Assembly: GCA_002803225.1 (NCBI GenBank) | Contig: NXFV01000488.1 | Span: 122,594 to 186,593 of the forward strand | DNA length: 64,000 nucleotides | DNA from: Gamarada debralockiae | Lineage: Eukaryota; Ascomycota; Leotiomycetes; Helotiales; Hyphodiscaceae | Direction: 5' to 3' | Part shown: piece after piece, positions 12,042 through 24,299 of the stretch | Position numbering within the stretch: position 1 is the first letter of the stretch | Layout: every line of letters starts with the position of its first letter | Position numbers and translations under genes: made by a program | The notes under the pieces: model-generated | Seen by the model: the letters and a program-made list of their open reading frames with translations, nothing else | Told to the model about the DNA's origin: nothing | Databases searched by the model: none

Positions 12042-15000
12042 TTACGTGCCGGGAAGTGGTGCAAAAGCCGCAAGGCCAGCGGGCCAGTCCCCGAATTTCG
12101 CCGGGTCCTTCCCAATCCTTACAAATTGTCCCACAGAAGGTGTGGGACCATCCAGCACGAAAAGCATGAACCATCCAGGCGGCGCCACATGTGCGTTTGG
12201 GGGTGTCGTGATCGTGCATGTATCGCCAGCGCATGTGAAGGCAGGGAAGATGGTCCTTTGACCCATAGCATTACCGTGTGTACTCACGACAGATCCAAGC
12301 ATTGAGACTCGAAGATTCGCTGTGGAACCAGAAGTCAGAGTAAATTGGATGTCTTCGCCGTATTCCCAATCCGTATTTTCAATCGTAAATGTCGGGCGCG
12401 GGAGACCGGAGAGCAAGTAAGGTGGCCAAAATACTTCGACGCGATATTCTTCTGGCCATTCACCAGCGGGTTGGTTGTAATCACCTGTGGGGTCGGATCC
12501 GGAAATCAGAACACGGCCGTCGAGAAGCGTAATAGCTTCAGAGTGGTAGAGACGGGCAACAGAGGTATTAGCCATTATGCTCATGCGGGAGTTGACTGGT
12601 TGGGAAGGGTTGTAGAGGATTGCGTTGTAGTTTGGATCGCCTCCTAGCCCGAAACCAGCAACGCCGTGTTGAGCGCCGTTGGCGATCAAGTAGGTTCCAT
12701 CTGGAAGACCAGCCATGCAGGGCATTACACGACGGGAGGGCTACAATAAGGTGGTAAGTACTGAGATATTGAGTCCGGAACGATTCACGTACCATTCTTT
12801 CAATAGTCCACACTGGATCGGGATCTTCCGGCCGTGTGGAAACACAGTTGTCGATAGGATATCCGCCACCTGAAGTAGACCCGCCGCAAATCAGAACACC
12901 CAAGTTATCTGTATAGGGAGCGTGCTGAGGCAACAGAACCATGCTGCCTTCGAGTTGATATGTACGACCACCTGTAGGATCATTCACAGCTGCAGGCATA
13001 TTCGGCAGTGTCTTGATGGTCTCGAACGTAACCTCATCCAAAATCCGAGCCTCGTTATAATAGGCAATGAAGATGCCGGAAGGGACTACACATACAAACG
13101 GATACAGATTGAAAGGTGCGGTGCGTTGAAGGAAGTCAAGATAGACAGTCGTGTTAGAATAACCGCTAACGGTGCCTGCTTCGGGTACTCCAGTCGCTGG
13201 AAGAAGTTCGAGCGTAGGCTGCTCGGCATCATTGCTTCCGATCTCTCCACCGATGATCATCATAGAGCCATTTGCCATGATCATGGCCGATGGGTACCAA
13301 CGTGGCACTATTCAAACTTGGTCAGCATTGTATCTGCAGAGTATCGTGTATTCCAACATGATTCGAGAGCCGCACAGTATATTTCGTAAAAATATAAGAT
13401 GTTTAACACATCATCGGCCAACGCGGAAACAGAGGAGACTATTCGGAAACACGAACCTTGCAATGAGAGAACACCGGCATCTTCTTGCCATTCATTTGTT
13501 CCTGGCACTCCTGCAGATCCATCAGGCCAATAGAGTCTAACACCAAAGTTTGACTGTCCAGCCCATCCACCGATAGTAATCTGTCGCCCAGCCTTATCAG
13601 GCAATGTGAGTCCAGCACTGCAGAAAACATCGGTCTCAAGTCCCGTCATGGTTCTCCATGCTGCGCTGAAATCATTGATTTCGCTCAAGTCAAGCTCGTA
13701 AGCTCCTGTCCCGTTTGGTTCACCGGAGCCGTACTTTTCTGTGAATGTGACTTTGCCAGTGACCACTTGTGAGGTCATGAGAGGAACTACCACACCACCA
13801 ATCAACAGGGTGTATTCTCCGGCCGAATTACCAGTAGGGAAGTTGAACGTGTAAAGGGGTTCAGGGCCATCCCAAGCGTAATAAGACATCAGGTTACCAG
13901 ATCCGCAAAGGTATTGGCCATTACCAGAGCAGACAGAATTGCATTTAGAATCCGGGACAATTTGCGGTACGGCACTTCGAGTGTAGAATTGGACTGCGTC
14001 TGGGTTTGTGCTTGCACTTGGAGCTGAAGCCACATAAATATTTTCGACATCACCGCAAACTTTGATAATCTTGGTTAGCGCTGGGACACTCCTTATGCAG
14101 TAGAACACTTACAGCACTGCGAACCGTACTCTAAACCGGCAGCATTGAAACCAAATGTTTGACATTGAGTAATGCAAGCTTCCGGGGTGTTGCTCGCGTT
14201 ATTCCAGACCATATATGGGAATGTCGACAATATCTCATTGGGATCTTCATTGGAAGGAATATTGTCTCTGATGCAAAGACGTCAGACCCACAGAAAACGC
14301 AACAAAAACAGATGGAGAATATTAATATAAATAGCATTTACTTACTGGAGACAGCCTTTGTACACCCAATTGGCCGGTAAACCAGTGGTTTGAACAGCAG
14401 GCGGTTGATAGACTACTGGAGTCCCAAGGGAGTAGAGGGTCATCCTGCTTCCCGCTCCACAATCTTCGGCAGAATCGCCTGAGCAGGGCATGTCACAATC
14501 GCCCTGGTTCGCTGCAAGGGCGCCCCCATTGTAGATTTGATTGTCGCAAAAGCACTGAACACTGTATTCCATGCCAGCGATGGTGTATCCGGCAGCGGCG
14601 CATGTCTCCACGCACGATTGTTGAGTTAGAGCTTGATTGTCAGGTTGTTGGTGGTTTAGGATACGCCCGTCAAGCCCGTCAACCCAGCAGCCCTGGTAGG
14701 TCCAGCCAGCTGGGAAGCCTGTCTGGGAAGGGGGAGTTGAGACAGAGACACTAGCTGAAGACGTTGTAGTCGTACTCGTCCCGCTTGCAGACGTCGTTGT
14801 ACTTGTGAGGGCTGTGCCATTGCGCAGATACAATTCCAATCGATTCCCGGCTCCACAATATTCGTACTGGTTCCCTGGACAAACGAAACTGCAGTCTGTG
14901 AGAGCGGCTTGAACTGAGCCAGCATTTAGACTGCTTCCACAGTAACCTAGTTCAAAAAGTCAATAAAAATGGTAGGATTGAAAAGGGGGATGTTGACCAA

Positions 15001-17148
15001 CATTCGCCACCATACTCAACCCCAAAGTAATCATAAGCTGCACAGTCACTTGCGCATTCTTCCAAAGTCATGGCCGTATAATCATAGAATGAAGCCAGAG
15101 AGAGTGCTCGCTGACCCGTTGCTTCAGTCCAACATCCCTGGAATGAGTATGTTCCAACAGTAGGTTTGATTGCGAGAGATTGAACTGCCGAAGTTGTGGA
15201 GCTAACAGTTGATGCAGTGGAAGTCAACGAGCTGCTACTTGTGGAAGAGGGGTCCGAGCTACTAGTAGAAGTCCCACTAGTTGACGAAAGTTTTATGGAT
15301 GAAGTGCTGGTTGAGGAAACACTCGTAGAGGCACTCGCGGATGAAGTCTTCGTAGAGGAAGTGCTCGCGGAAGTAACAACAGTTGATGAACTGCTACTAG
15401 ATGCAAGCGACGAAAGCATATACAATTCTAGTCTGTTTCCAGCTCCACAGTACTCATACTGATTTCCTGGGCAGATGAAATTACAGTCCGTAAGAGCTGC
15501 TTGAACCGAACCAGGATTAAGGCCGTTTCCGCAGTAACCTGGCTTTCTTTAATTCAAGATTCACAGGGAAGGGACAAGTAGCATACATTCTCCTCCGTAT
15601 TCTACCCCAAAGTATGTATACCCAACACAGTCCCCGGCACATTCTTCCAGGGTCATTGCGGGATAGTCATAGTAGGAGGCCGCTGATAGAGCACGCATTG
15701 AGGTTGCCTCGGTCCAACATCCCAGGAACGTGTAGGCTCCGACTGTTGGCTTGATGGCCAAGGACTGGACGGCTGAGACTGAAGATGAGGTAGTGCTCGT
15801 TGGAGATGCGATGATACTCGAGGTGCTAGATGCTGCCGATTGAGTACTGCTATGAGAGGTTGTGATACTCGAGGTGCTAGATGCCGCCGATTGAGTACTG
15901 CTGTGAGAGCTTGTGATACTCGAAGTGCTAGATGCTGCCGATTGAGTACTGCTCTGAGAGCTTGACGGGGTGCTGAAGGAGGATGATGTCGTCGACGAAG
16001 ACACCGTGCTGGGTGTACTTGTTGCTTTGGATGTCGTCGAGGTAGTTGTGGTTGTCCAAGGTGGAAGACTGACAGAACGGTTATAGTCATAGACATCAAG
16101 CCTGCTCGATCCACCACAGAATTCAGATAAATTACCATTACAGAGCATGTTACATCCAGTCAGCCCATCTGGAGCGAGGACACCCCCATTTTGAATACTG
16201 TTGCCACACCCTACATAAAAAAAATTAATCGCTGCCCTGGATATTAGGCGATGAAGATATCTTACAGCACTCCCCCGCGTATTCCACTCCCGCAAGGAGG
16301 TAACCAGCAGTATGACACGCTGTCAAGCAGAGGTCAACGGTCATTTCTGATGATCCCCCAGTTGTTGTGACACCATTAGGAAGAGCTCGTCCAGTGGTAC
16401 CCTCTCTGCATTCATTTTGTGTCAGCGAGTTCATTTTCGAGAATCTCTCTGCTTCGGGTCCAGAAATGATACATGTGGAGGTGACGTACGCATAGCATCC
16501 AGAAAAAGTCCAATTGCCATAGCCAGGGTTTGTTTGGGGTCCAGTTGTTCCACTCCAGAAAAGATTCAATCGGTTCGGCCCTCCGCATGCTTCTGTGGCG
16601 TTACCTGTACATGTCATACTGCAGTCTCCCGCCGCGGCGGGTCCTGATCCCGCAGCCAGAGTGTTACCACAGTCTGTCATCGTCAGCTTCGCTTGGAAAT
16701 TATAACGGGGAATGACTTACAGCATTGAGAAGAATACTCCGTTCCCGCATATATGAAGCCAGCACTGCTACAATAGTTAATGCAGGACTCGTCGGTCATT
16801 GCGTTATTGTCGTCATAGCCTCCACCCGTCAAGGTTCGGCCAACATCCCTATGTTCCAATCAGTTCTTGCAGATATATGAAGTTTGTGTCTCGAGCATAC
16901 ACGTAACACCCTTGAGATGTCCATGATCCCGGAAGAGTTGCAGGTACAATGCCAGCTCTCCGTTCGATTGTCAGGGCATCACAAGCCGTAAGCTGTTCGC
17001 TGTCAGAATAGTGGTCTTGAAGGGCTTTCAGATCGATCCTTCGAACGCTCACATGTGATATCAGATGAATTGCATTAACAGCAAAACCAAGGTTTCGCAA
17101 CATTGCTGAGGACTTCAGTAACGGGCCCAGGGACAGTGAGGGAGTCAA
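12042..17148 (-). CDS. Glyoxal/galactose oxidase with six WSC domains
   Basis: A secreted copper-radical oxidase (AA5 type) expected to oxidise aldehydes or alcohols to give H2O2. At least eleven exons splice cleanly. Six Cys-rich WSC modules come first, with starts reading QGCYVDVGRTL, FSGCYAEGTTGR, FLGCWTEAT, FQGCWTEAT, YQGCWVDG and YKGCLQ and ends of the form CGGxxRLxxY; Ser/Thr-rich linkers separate the middle ones. The kelch oxidase domain follows with all copper-radical residues visible: Cys in DVFCSAG, Tyr in RWYPSA, Tyr-His in RLYHSEAITLLDGRV and His in STHGNAMGQR. A DUF1929 sandwich ends the protein. The N-terminus is uncertain: ATGs at 17148 and 17103 both precede WSC1, neither gives a convincing signal peptide, so a short upstream exon may be missing. 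WSC modules bind glycans, probably anchoring the oxidase to a wall. Confidence 0.88.
15812..15964 (-). repeat. Three tandem 51-base units in a WSC linker
   Basis: Three near-identical units begin at 15812, 15863 and 15914. They encode three copies of a 17-residue Ser/Thr-rich stretch (STQSAASSTSSIT plus four residues) in the linker between WSC modules 2 and 3. The unit is a multiple of three, so copy-number change keeps the frame. The linker is probably O-glycosylated. Confidence 0.85.
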
Positions 17149-20100
17149 TTAATTTTATTGATTAGAGATAACGAATGTTATCTATGATGAGTGCATCTGA
17201 ATTATAAACGACAGTAGATAATAGAAACGACAGTTGCCATACGGCTGGGACTGGGCGATTGACGAGCAGAAAGTGCTGATAAACAATAAAAAGAAGAGAG
17301 ACGAGATAATTATTGACAACGCTTAGCTACCCTTGCGTATAGGGGACAGCTTCGACCCTGGTCTGTTCGGCAGAGCCCATGTTCGTATCTGCAGATGTTC
17401 TTCGTGTGATAGCATTCTTGTGGGCTTGCAGAAGAAATACAGTGTGGTCTATCCAAGCCACGAGGAGGGGGTCGAACGCCTCAAAGCTTGATTGAGTAAG
17501 GTTGAAACGCCACTCAATAACACTGCGCGGCTTCCAGACGCTTGGACTTAGTTCATCAGATAGGTAGACTAATAGACAGAAAGCCACAACTTTGAGCATT
17601 GAGGTGGGTTTATCGTATCGCTTATAGCTGTCACTTCCAAATTATTGATGTCGGTGATAAATCCCTAATCGTGGACCAATTGACCCACTAATTTCCGGCG
17701 CAGGCTTCGCCAGTTAGTGGGCTTCATCAATAGGTCGGATTTTCCCTCGTAAATTAAAAACACCAGTTAATATATAACTCAACAATAAAAGTTCTAAAAA
17801 AAATAGACTGTTCGCTCAATAAATACGCCTTGCATTTGCGGGTCTAAGTCAAAAATATATTTTATGATTGTTCGTTGTAAAGTGATAAGCAAAAACGGTC
17901 GTTTTGAAGCCCAATACAGCACTATTCCCCCACTAAATAAATCGTTATGTAAAGTAGTCTACTAGATAGTGGGTCCCCGCCCCTCTCCCCGCCCTCCTCG
18001 GCAAAGAAATAAACGGCCGGAATTGGCACGCGGACCATGCCAGAAGCCTTCCTTCAGTAAAAACAAAACTTCCACAAAACTTGTCTAAATTTGCTGAAAC
18101 TTGATTTCAGGGCTCTAAAGAGGTCAAACTATCTTCTGGTAAATTTTTGGAGATTTTAGTGTGGTTTGCAGTTGTTTTGTGAAAGTGAGACGTGGTTTTA
18201 AGAGGCACGGGCCAATTCGGCCGCTTTTTTCTTCGCTGAGGAGCCCGCCTCTCCCCCGCCTTTGATTCCCCCGCTCCTAACCACCAAACTTCATGGCTTT
18301 ATCTCAACAAAAACCACGAAATTGTCGTGCCCGACGCCTATCTTCTAAGGAGGGGGATCCACGAGCTCCTTCGCGTCTGGGAAATCCCCCCTTCATCGGG
18401 TTTAAGGGTGGTCTTTCCAAAGTAGAAGTAGGAATTGATGGCAAGTTGATGCCTGAATGTGATTGTTAAGACATCAAGTCAAAATTTAGGTGTAGAGGGG
18501 GGGCCGGGGAATCATTTGCCCGATTTCAACGTATCTGACCGAAATACGAAGTCCGCCCGCAATTGAAAATCGCCAAATTTAAGCGAGAACTTTATGAAAA
18601 AGGGACTCAAAGACAATTAATTTTAAAATGCAACTACAATTCTAGAGCATTAAAAATCTGTCAAAAGATAGATATGCTTCTATTCTTTTATGTTCTTTAC
18701 GTGAGAGTGTTATGATAAGTTTTGGCGCAGTTATAAATTCGCGCGTTTACAGAGATTTGGGAATTTTTGTTGTTACTGAGAAGTGGACGAATTTCAATTG
18801 CACCTGCCTTCGTAATGTAGCGAAGCAGTTGTTTCCAGCCTAGCACAGACCAGAAACAACCAAAATCGGTTTAAATCTCCCACTTTTACCCTTGTCTCGC
18901 TATATTATCTCCGTCAGATACGTTGTGAGCCGGTCTTTAGCCGATTCAACTTGGGCGATAACGATGGAGGACTTTAGGTGTTGTTGTCGAAAGATAGGAA
19001 GGTCGCACTCCTGCTCATGCAAACATGCTGAAATGACATGGTCTATTAATATAATTATTTGCAGGCTGCATTCGTCAAGGGTGGGAAATGGGATAACGGA
19101 ACAACCCTCACCAATAAGTATCGGATCAATCAGCGCGGAAGACCCTGAATATCCCCGGTTGTCGATTCCACTAGTCGCCTATTGCATTATCGCACCTCCC
19201 ACTTACAACGTATTAGGGGAATTAACTGTAGCGAGAACAAGGATTACAACCTATCAGAAAGCAGGAATAACTCAAAAGACCCACAAATCCCTTGTCACGC
19301 TAGACACTTCATTCCCATACCAGTAATATGTTGTAAAGCATTCCGCATATGCCTCGAGCAAACGTGGGTAGAACAATGAGGAACTCATCCCTGGATTGAA
19401 AAGACGCTATTTAGGGCTGAACAAGAGACTTCTAATTGATCGATGAGTGGGTGCCGCATAAGCGCAGAAAATCACGTGTTACGAGTCCAATCAATGTCAA
19501 CCGCTATTTCATGGACTCATATGTGTGAGGAGGTTCAATTCTGAAAAATTCCAAGCCACATTCACACACACATGAGGAAAAGCAAAGCGGTAAGGACCTA
19601 TGTGAGTGAGACCCTCCTAGTTTGAGTTTTAAAGCGTGAAAACCGTGCATGTCGAGTTTTCTTGACTATAAGAAAGGTATTGACAGTGATGAATACGTCA
19701 AGCTAATGGACCACACCTCTGAAGCGTATCCTTTATGCTGCTGAAGTGCATCTGCAACCTTATTATTCTCTTTGACTGCCACGTCATTCAAGCTCTGAAC
19801 CACATCACAGTCCCCTCACAGACATTTATTGCAGTGAATACTAGATGCGCGTTTCTGTAGGCTACGTCCGGCCCTAGGGAGCTGTTTCGAAGGAAAACCT
19901 TTCTTGGAGTATTCGTTGAAGGACGCCACACGGACTTGGCGATGCTCAGACTTGTGATTTCTGCAATAAATTACCACCTTGACCTCCGTATGTCAGTATT
20001 TTTAAGAATGGTAACTTATATACGCCTTTTATTTGCGAAAATGGCCTAGTTGTGTCACGGGTATCGTGTATCATGTGATTAACTTGTTGACGTGCGTCGA

Positions 20101-20944
20101 GCAATCAGGAGATTGTTACGGCAGCTCACTATTGGGCAAGGCACTCGAACTTTGTTTGAATTATTACCCTTTTATATGACTTGGGTCACTTGAACAAGTG
20201 TCTACCAACTTCCCTCAAAGTGGCTGGGTCTTTGATTTGGCTTTGATTTGATTGACACGGCGCTAGAGATAGAAATTTCTCGGTGGTAGAAGTACGTGGG
20301 AGTTTTCGTGAGGTGGCCAACGCAAAAGCCACTTCTCGTCTCACCCCAAAACAAATTTATCGCAGAATATCCTGGATGCACTTTCTTCATAATAGTATTT
20401 GATTCGAAACAAGTTTCTGTCCTTCAGACCTGTTAGAACAAACTCGAGCATGTTCTGAGAGATAATGACCAACCAATCCGAGTCAGATCAGACAAACGGC
20501 GGAGGCGCGTCCCTGAAAAGTAGAGTCGTCTATTCCTCATTTAGTACCAAACACTTAGGTGTCAAATAAAAAGTCTCTTTGAAGTATTAGAGTCAGCCCT
20601 GGTCTTTGTTCATCTTTCCACAATCAATAGACAAAAGAAAAAGTGAAAAGTATCCTGCTCCCTACTCCCGGAATTACGCTCTCCCGTCACCGTGTGGTAT
20701 AGTCTCTTCGTACAACGAACCACTACCTAAGACCACCCTCAGCAATGTACTGGAAGCTTGCTTTTATCACAGGGAAACGTGAGCATTACGCCGATTACAT
20801 CTTCTAATTTTGTGGATTTTTGCTATGTTTGGTTGTTCGGCTGTATGGCTACGAGGCTCTACGGTTCTTTCAGATAGGTTACAAACATATCCAAAGAGAA
20901 GAGACTTCTGACATTGCTAATACCTCGCTTCGCTTCGAGACGAC
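17149..20944. other. Gene-poor decayed stretch
   Basis: Nearly 3.8 kb without a recognisable gene. The minus-strand frame 17327-17599 (90 codons) begins with MLKVVAFCLLVYLSDEL, which could be a signal peptide, but has no similarity I know and no clear splice to the WSC oxidase. The plus-strand frame 18892-19326 (144 codons) is also unrecognised. Two short inverted repeats sit at 17684-17721 and 17929-17973. The composition and many stops suggest old repeat or gene remnants. Confidence 0.4.
17684..17721. repeat. Short hairpin with CCCACTAA arms
   Basis: CCCACTAA (17684-17691) and TTAGTGGG (17714-17721) are exact inverted copies, and inside them GGCG (17697-17700) pairs with CGCC (17708-17711). 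A second pair built from the same seven bases, CCCACTA at 17929-17935 and TAGTGGG at 17967-17973, lies about 245 bases further on. The role is unknown; they may be ends of small decayed elements. Confidence 0.5.
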
Positions 20945-21072
20945 GTGCACCCGCGTAGCTCCCTAAATAACAAAGACCGAACAGGTCGATCTGAGCATCA
21001 TGAAATAACTTTGCTGCTCTCGACCTCCTTTTACGAAGACACAGAGCAAGCAAATTACAGCTCGTTCCCCCA

Positions 21073-21850
21073 AATGACGGCGACTCCTGGAGTAATTTCG
21101 ACAATGGACAACCTTTCACGTACGCTTAGAGATCAAGGGAAGATCGACGAGGTGGCCGTGACATCTAGGGAGTTAGTCGAGAAGACGAAGTGGATTTGTG
21201 GAGATGAGCATCCTAACTTTATTATTGCCATGAATGACCTTGCGGCTACGTTGCGAGATCAAGGGAGGATAAACGAGGCAACGGTGCCGCAGAAGAGGTA
21301 CTCGAGAATCAGAAACTGATACTTGGAGATGATGATCCTTTGATACGTATATCTATGAACAGCCTTGTAGCAATGCTTAGAGATTAGGGCAAGCTAGACG
21401 AGGCAGCGGTAATGCAAAGAGCGGTGATGGAGAAGCAGTAGCGAAACCTCGGTGACAAGCATCCTTTGACGATCGTGGCTAGAAGCAACCTTGCGTGGAC
21501 ATTTAAAGATCAAGAAAACGGCAGCAAAATGCAACAGAAGGTGCGTTGAGAAGCGGTAGCGGATCCTTGGAGGCGAATATCCTGACACCATTTTGGATAT
21601 GAATAACCTTGTACTAACGCTTCAAGATTAAGGCAAGCTAGATGAGGCAATAGGAATTTTTAAGGCAGCACTTGAGACCTATTGCTGTCATATGTAACCT
21701 TTTGTCTCCGTTTCAAAGGCAAGACAAAGTGGACGAGGCAACGACGATTAAGAGAGAGCTGCTAGAAAAGCGGAAGGGGATCCTTGGAATAGAGTATCCT
21801 CACCAAATCCCTCGAAATTACGGCGAAGATCTCCCACCCAAGTAGATCGG
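21073..21850 (+). pseudogene. Decayed kinesin-light-chain-type TPR repeats
   Basis: Four to five units with the pattern of fungal TPR_10/TPR_12 repeats can be followed: TMDNLSRTLRDQGKIDEV, AMNDLAATLRDQGRINEA, SMNSLVAMLRD-GKLDEAA, ARSNLAWTFKDQ, and a last weaker one. Linkers of the GDEHPNF type separate them. After the first 80 codons the array is broken by frameshifts and stops (for example TAG where Gln is expected in LRDQGKLDEA). Such arrays usually form the C-terminus of NB-ARC or NACHT proteins; no nucleotide-binding domain remains upstream. It lies just before a HET relic on the same strand, but no joined frame was found. Confidence 0.7.
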
Positions 21851-22026
21851 AGGCACTAAGGGTACCTAGTGGATTTTGCCCCCGACGGCGATCTTACTCC
21901 GGGGAGCTTGACTTTTCAATTAACGAATATGCAAGAGGTTCGGTCTCGACCTAATGTTGACGAGAACAATAAATCAGGGGTAGAAGAGCTTTCTGTAAAC
22001 TATGGACTTGCAAATGACGATCTACG

Positions 22027-24150
22027 TTGAGCCTGCCACAAGATACCCTTGAAGGTCTGGAATGTTCGCTGAAATGGATCCGAAACTGCTTTGGGTCTCG
22101 GAAAATTCCGCAGAATTATGACCTTACCAAAGTCCATGGATATGAATACCCGCATACAGTTGGAGACCTGGACGATCTACGACGTCGCTGCAAGCTCTGC
22201 ACTCTTATACGCAAAGCTGTTTACCTCCATAGTTACCTTTTACAATAATCAGCAGAGACAAAAGCAGTCGCTTCAAATTATCGTTTTTCATGCATGCCGG
22301 CACAGGATGTCTCAAAATACATCTTGCGAGGGCGATCAGCAGCGCGTTCAATGTTCAAAAGAATGCGGCGCCTCCCCTTCTGCGGCTATCCATCGATCAA
22401 GGTGCGTCTGAAGGCACATAATCTTCGTCTGAAAGCCGAACTTTTTCACAGAAAATGAGGAGAATTTCGCTCATGTTGGTCTCGGACGATCGGCTGTACC
22501 ACCGGATTCGGAAATTGCCTATAGAAGAATTAAGTCGTTGCTTGACCATTGTCTACGAGACCATCCAAATTGCTTGAGATCGTCTGGCACGGTTGCTGGT
22601 GAAAGGAACCCTCTGCCAACCAGTGTCATTGGCTTTAAGCTACTGTTTGAGTGGTTCGTCAAGCTCTCCGGGGGTTGATGCTTACAAGGCCACGGTTGAG
22701 AAGCCCAAACTGAATCTACCGATCGAGAGATTACCAAAGACAATACGAGATGCTATCAACATAACCCGAAGGTTGGGTATGGATTAACTTATGGGTTGAT
22801 AGACTCTGCATTATTGAGGAGATCAGACGGATTCGCAGAATGAAGCGGTGAAGATGCGCTCTTTTTATGAGAATGCCGCCTTTACTATTCATACTCCGGG
22901 AGACGGCTATTTTATTCCACGAGAAGAAAAGAGTTAATGGCCACGCTTCCAACCGAAAGAGTCAATTTGCATATTCTAGCATTCCGGCACCATGGACAGT
23001 AATTTGAAGATCGGAGAATTCGAATTGAAATGCCTAGAAGTCGCTGGGGCTTTAGAGCTTGGACGTTCTAGGCACGGTTTTCCTCGCGGAGAAGGATTTA
23101 CTATGGAAGCCGACAATCATGTTGGAATGCCGAAATCTCAGGGAAACTGAGATGTAGTTTAGAGGGAACGCAGGCTTCAAATACCGTTGCAGCAGGTTCT
23201 TCCAGCTCAAGGCCATAAAAGTACAATAAATTGGGCAATTGCGAGAATAGCGAAGAGGAATCTCGCGGAGTGTGAAAGGATGGACTTTTCAACTCTATGG
23301 TCTGCTAAAGATGGAGGAGCTGGCTCGAGGATTTGATCGCGATGTATTGTCAGCAGCTGTTGGGTTCCAAAAAGGGTAGAATTCCTGCGATTAAATCTCT
23401 AATGCAACATGTCGAAGGAGCGGCCGGGGCGGAGTGTTGCGCTGGAATGTAGTTGGGCAGTATACCTAGAACACTCTTCTGGTGGCCATTCTGGTGGGAT
23501 GAGAGAGAAATAGAGCTGGGTACCTTCCCTAAGAGTATTTCTAGATGGAGGTAAGATCAGCCCTCTTCACTTTCAAAACTTGATAATGGTATTCACTGAT
23601 TAAAACAGTTCGTTCGTGGAGCCGTTTTGGTGCAGGGTGCCCCGTTTCGTTTTATTCATAATCAAAGTCGACAAAATGACTTTAGAGCAACCAAAATTCA
23701 ACTGCGAGGAACCTCTAAAGCTCGAAATCTCGTCGCATGTCATTGATGGACGGCGCTCAAGAAGGGCACGGGCACCAATAGCCATCAAATCATCCGATGA
23801 GAGGTAGAATGGTTCTTCTGCCTCCCATTGGAATTGCCTGGACAGGTGGGAAGGTAATGTGTATGACCCATCCGCTGTGGCTGTATCGCCGAGACCGAGG
23901 ACCGAACAGATGGACTCATGAGCTTTGATGATTCAGAGGATCTCCCAGGCTCCTTTAAATGCGCTATTCTACGCGCTAGGGCGGTCCCGTTCTTGTTAAT
24001 GGTGCTGGAGACAATGTGGTAGGGATTTCTGAAGAGGGGTTCAATATTTCCATGCTCGTTCTCGTGCCTACTGGGCCTTTAGGCGAGTATAGAAGGATCG
24101 GGATAACATATCGTTGTGTCCCATTGGACTGCGATTATGTGAGAAGTATT
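22027..24150 (+). pseudogene. HET-domain gene relic 1
   Basis: The HET (heterokaryon incompatibility, PF06985) signature can be pieced together across frames: CKLCTLIRKAV near the start, then LPIERLPKTIRDAINITRRLG (22705-22773) followed, in another frame, by LWVDRLCIIEE and by FYENAAFTI. The C-terminal part typical of HET proteins resumes near 23815-24170 with TGGKVMCMTHPLW, VVGISEEGFNISMLVLVPTG and GEYRRIGIT. At least five frame changes or stops interrupt it. HET proteins trigger cell death after fusion of unlike strains; this copy cannot be functional. Confidence 0.75.
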
Positions 24151-24299
24151 CAAGACAGGAGATGTATAAGGATTGTATCAGATCAGACAGTGAAACATCA
24201 TATTGACCACCCTATAGTTCTGAGTTACGTTCATTATATAAGCTTCCCTCCTTAATAAATGCTTTCTAACGGTCATTAATTCCAGTTATGAAATCTTGA

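Noticed and set aside
15812..15964. Regular repeats as a CRISPR array
   Set aside because: The units are contiguous, without spacers, are in-frame coding and lie in a eukaryotic gene.
17327..17599. First exon with signal peptide for the WSC oxidase
   Set aside because: MLKVVAFCLLVYLSDEL is tempting, but the frame continues for 90 codons without the expected pro-region, and no donor/acceptor pair in the right phase was confirmed.
18892..19326. 144-codon plus-strand frame in the gene-poor stretch
   Set aside because: Its composition is not biased, no domain or signal is seen, and no splice-linked exon could be found. Chance open frames of this size are expected in several kilobases.
20945..24250. 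One fused TPR-HET gene
   Set aside because: Both parts are broken and no frame or splice link between them was found. The order N-TPR then HET is also not usual.
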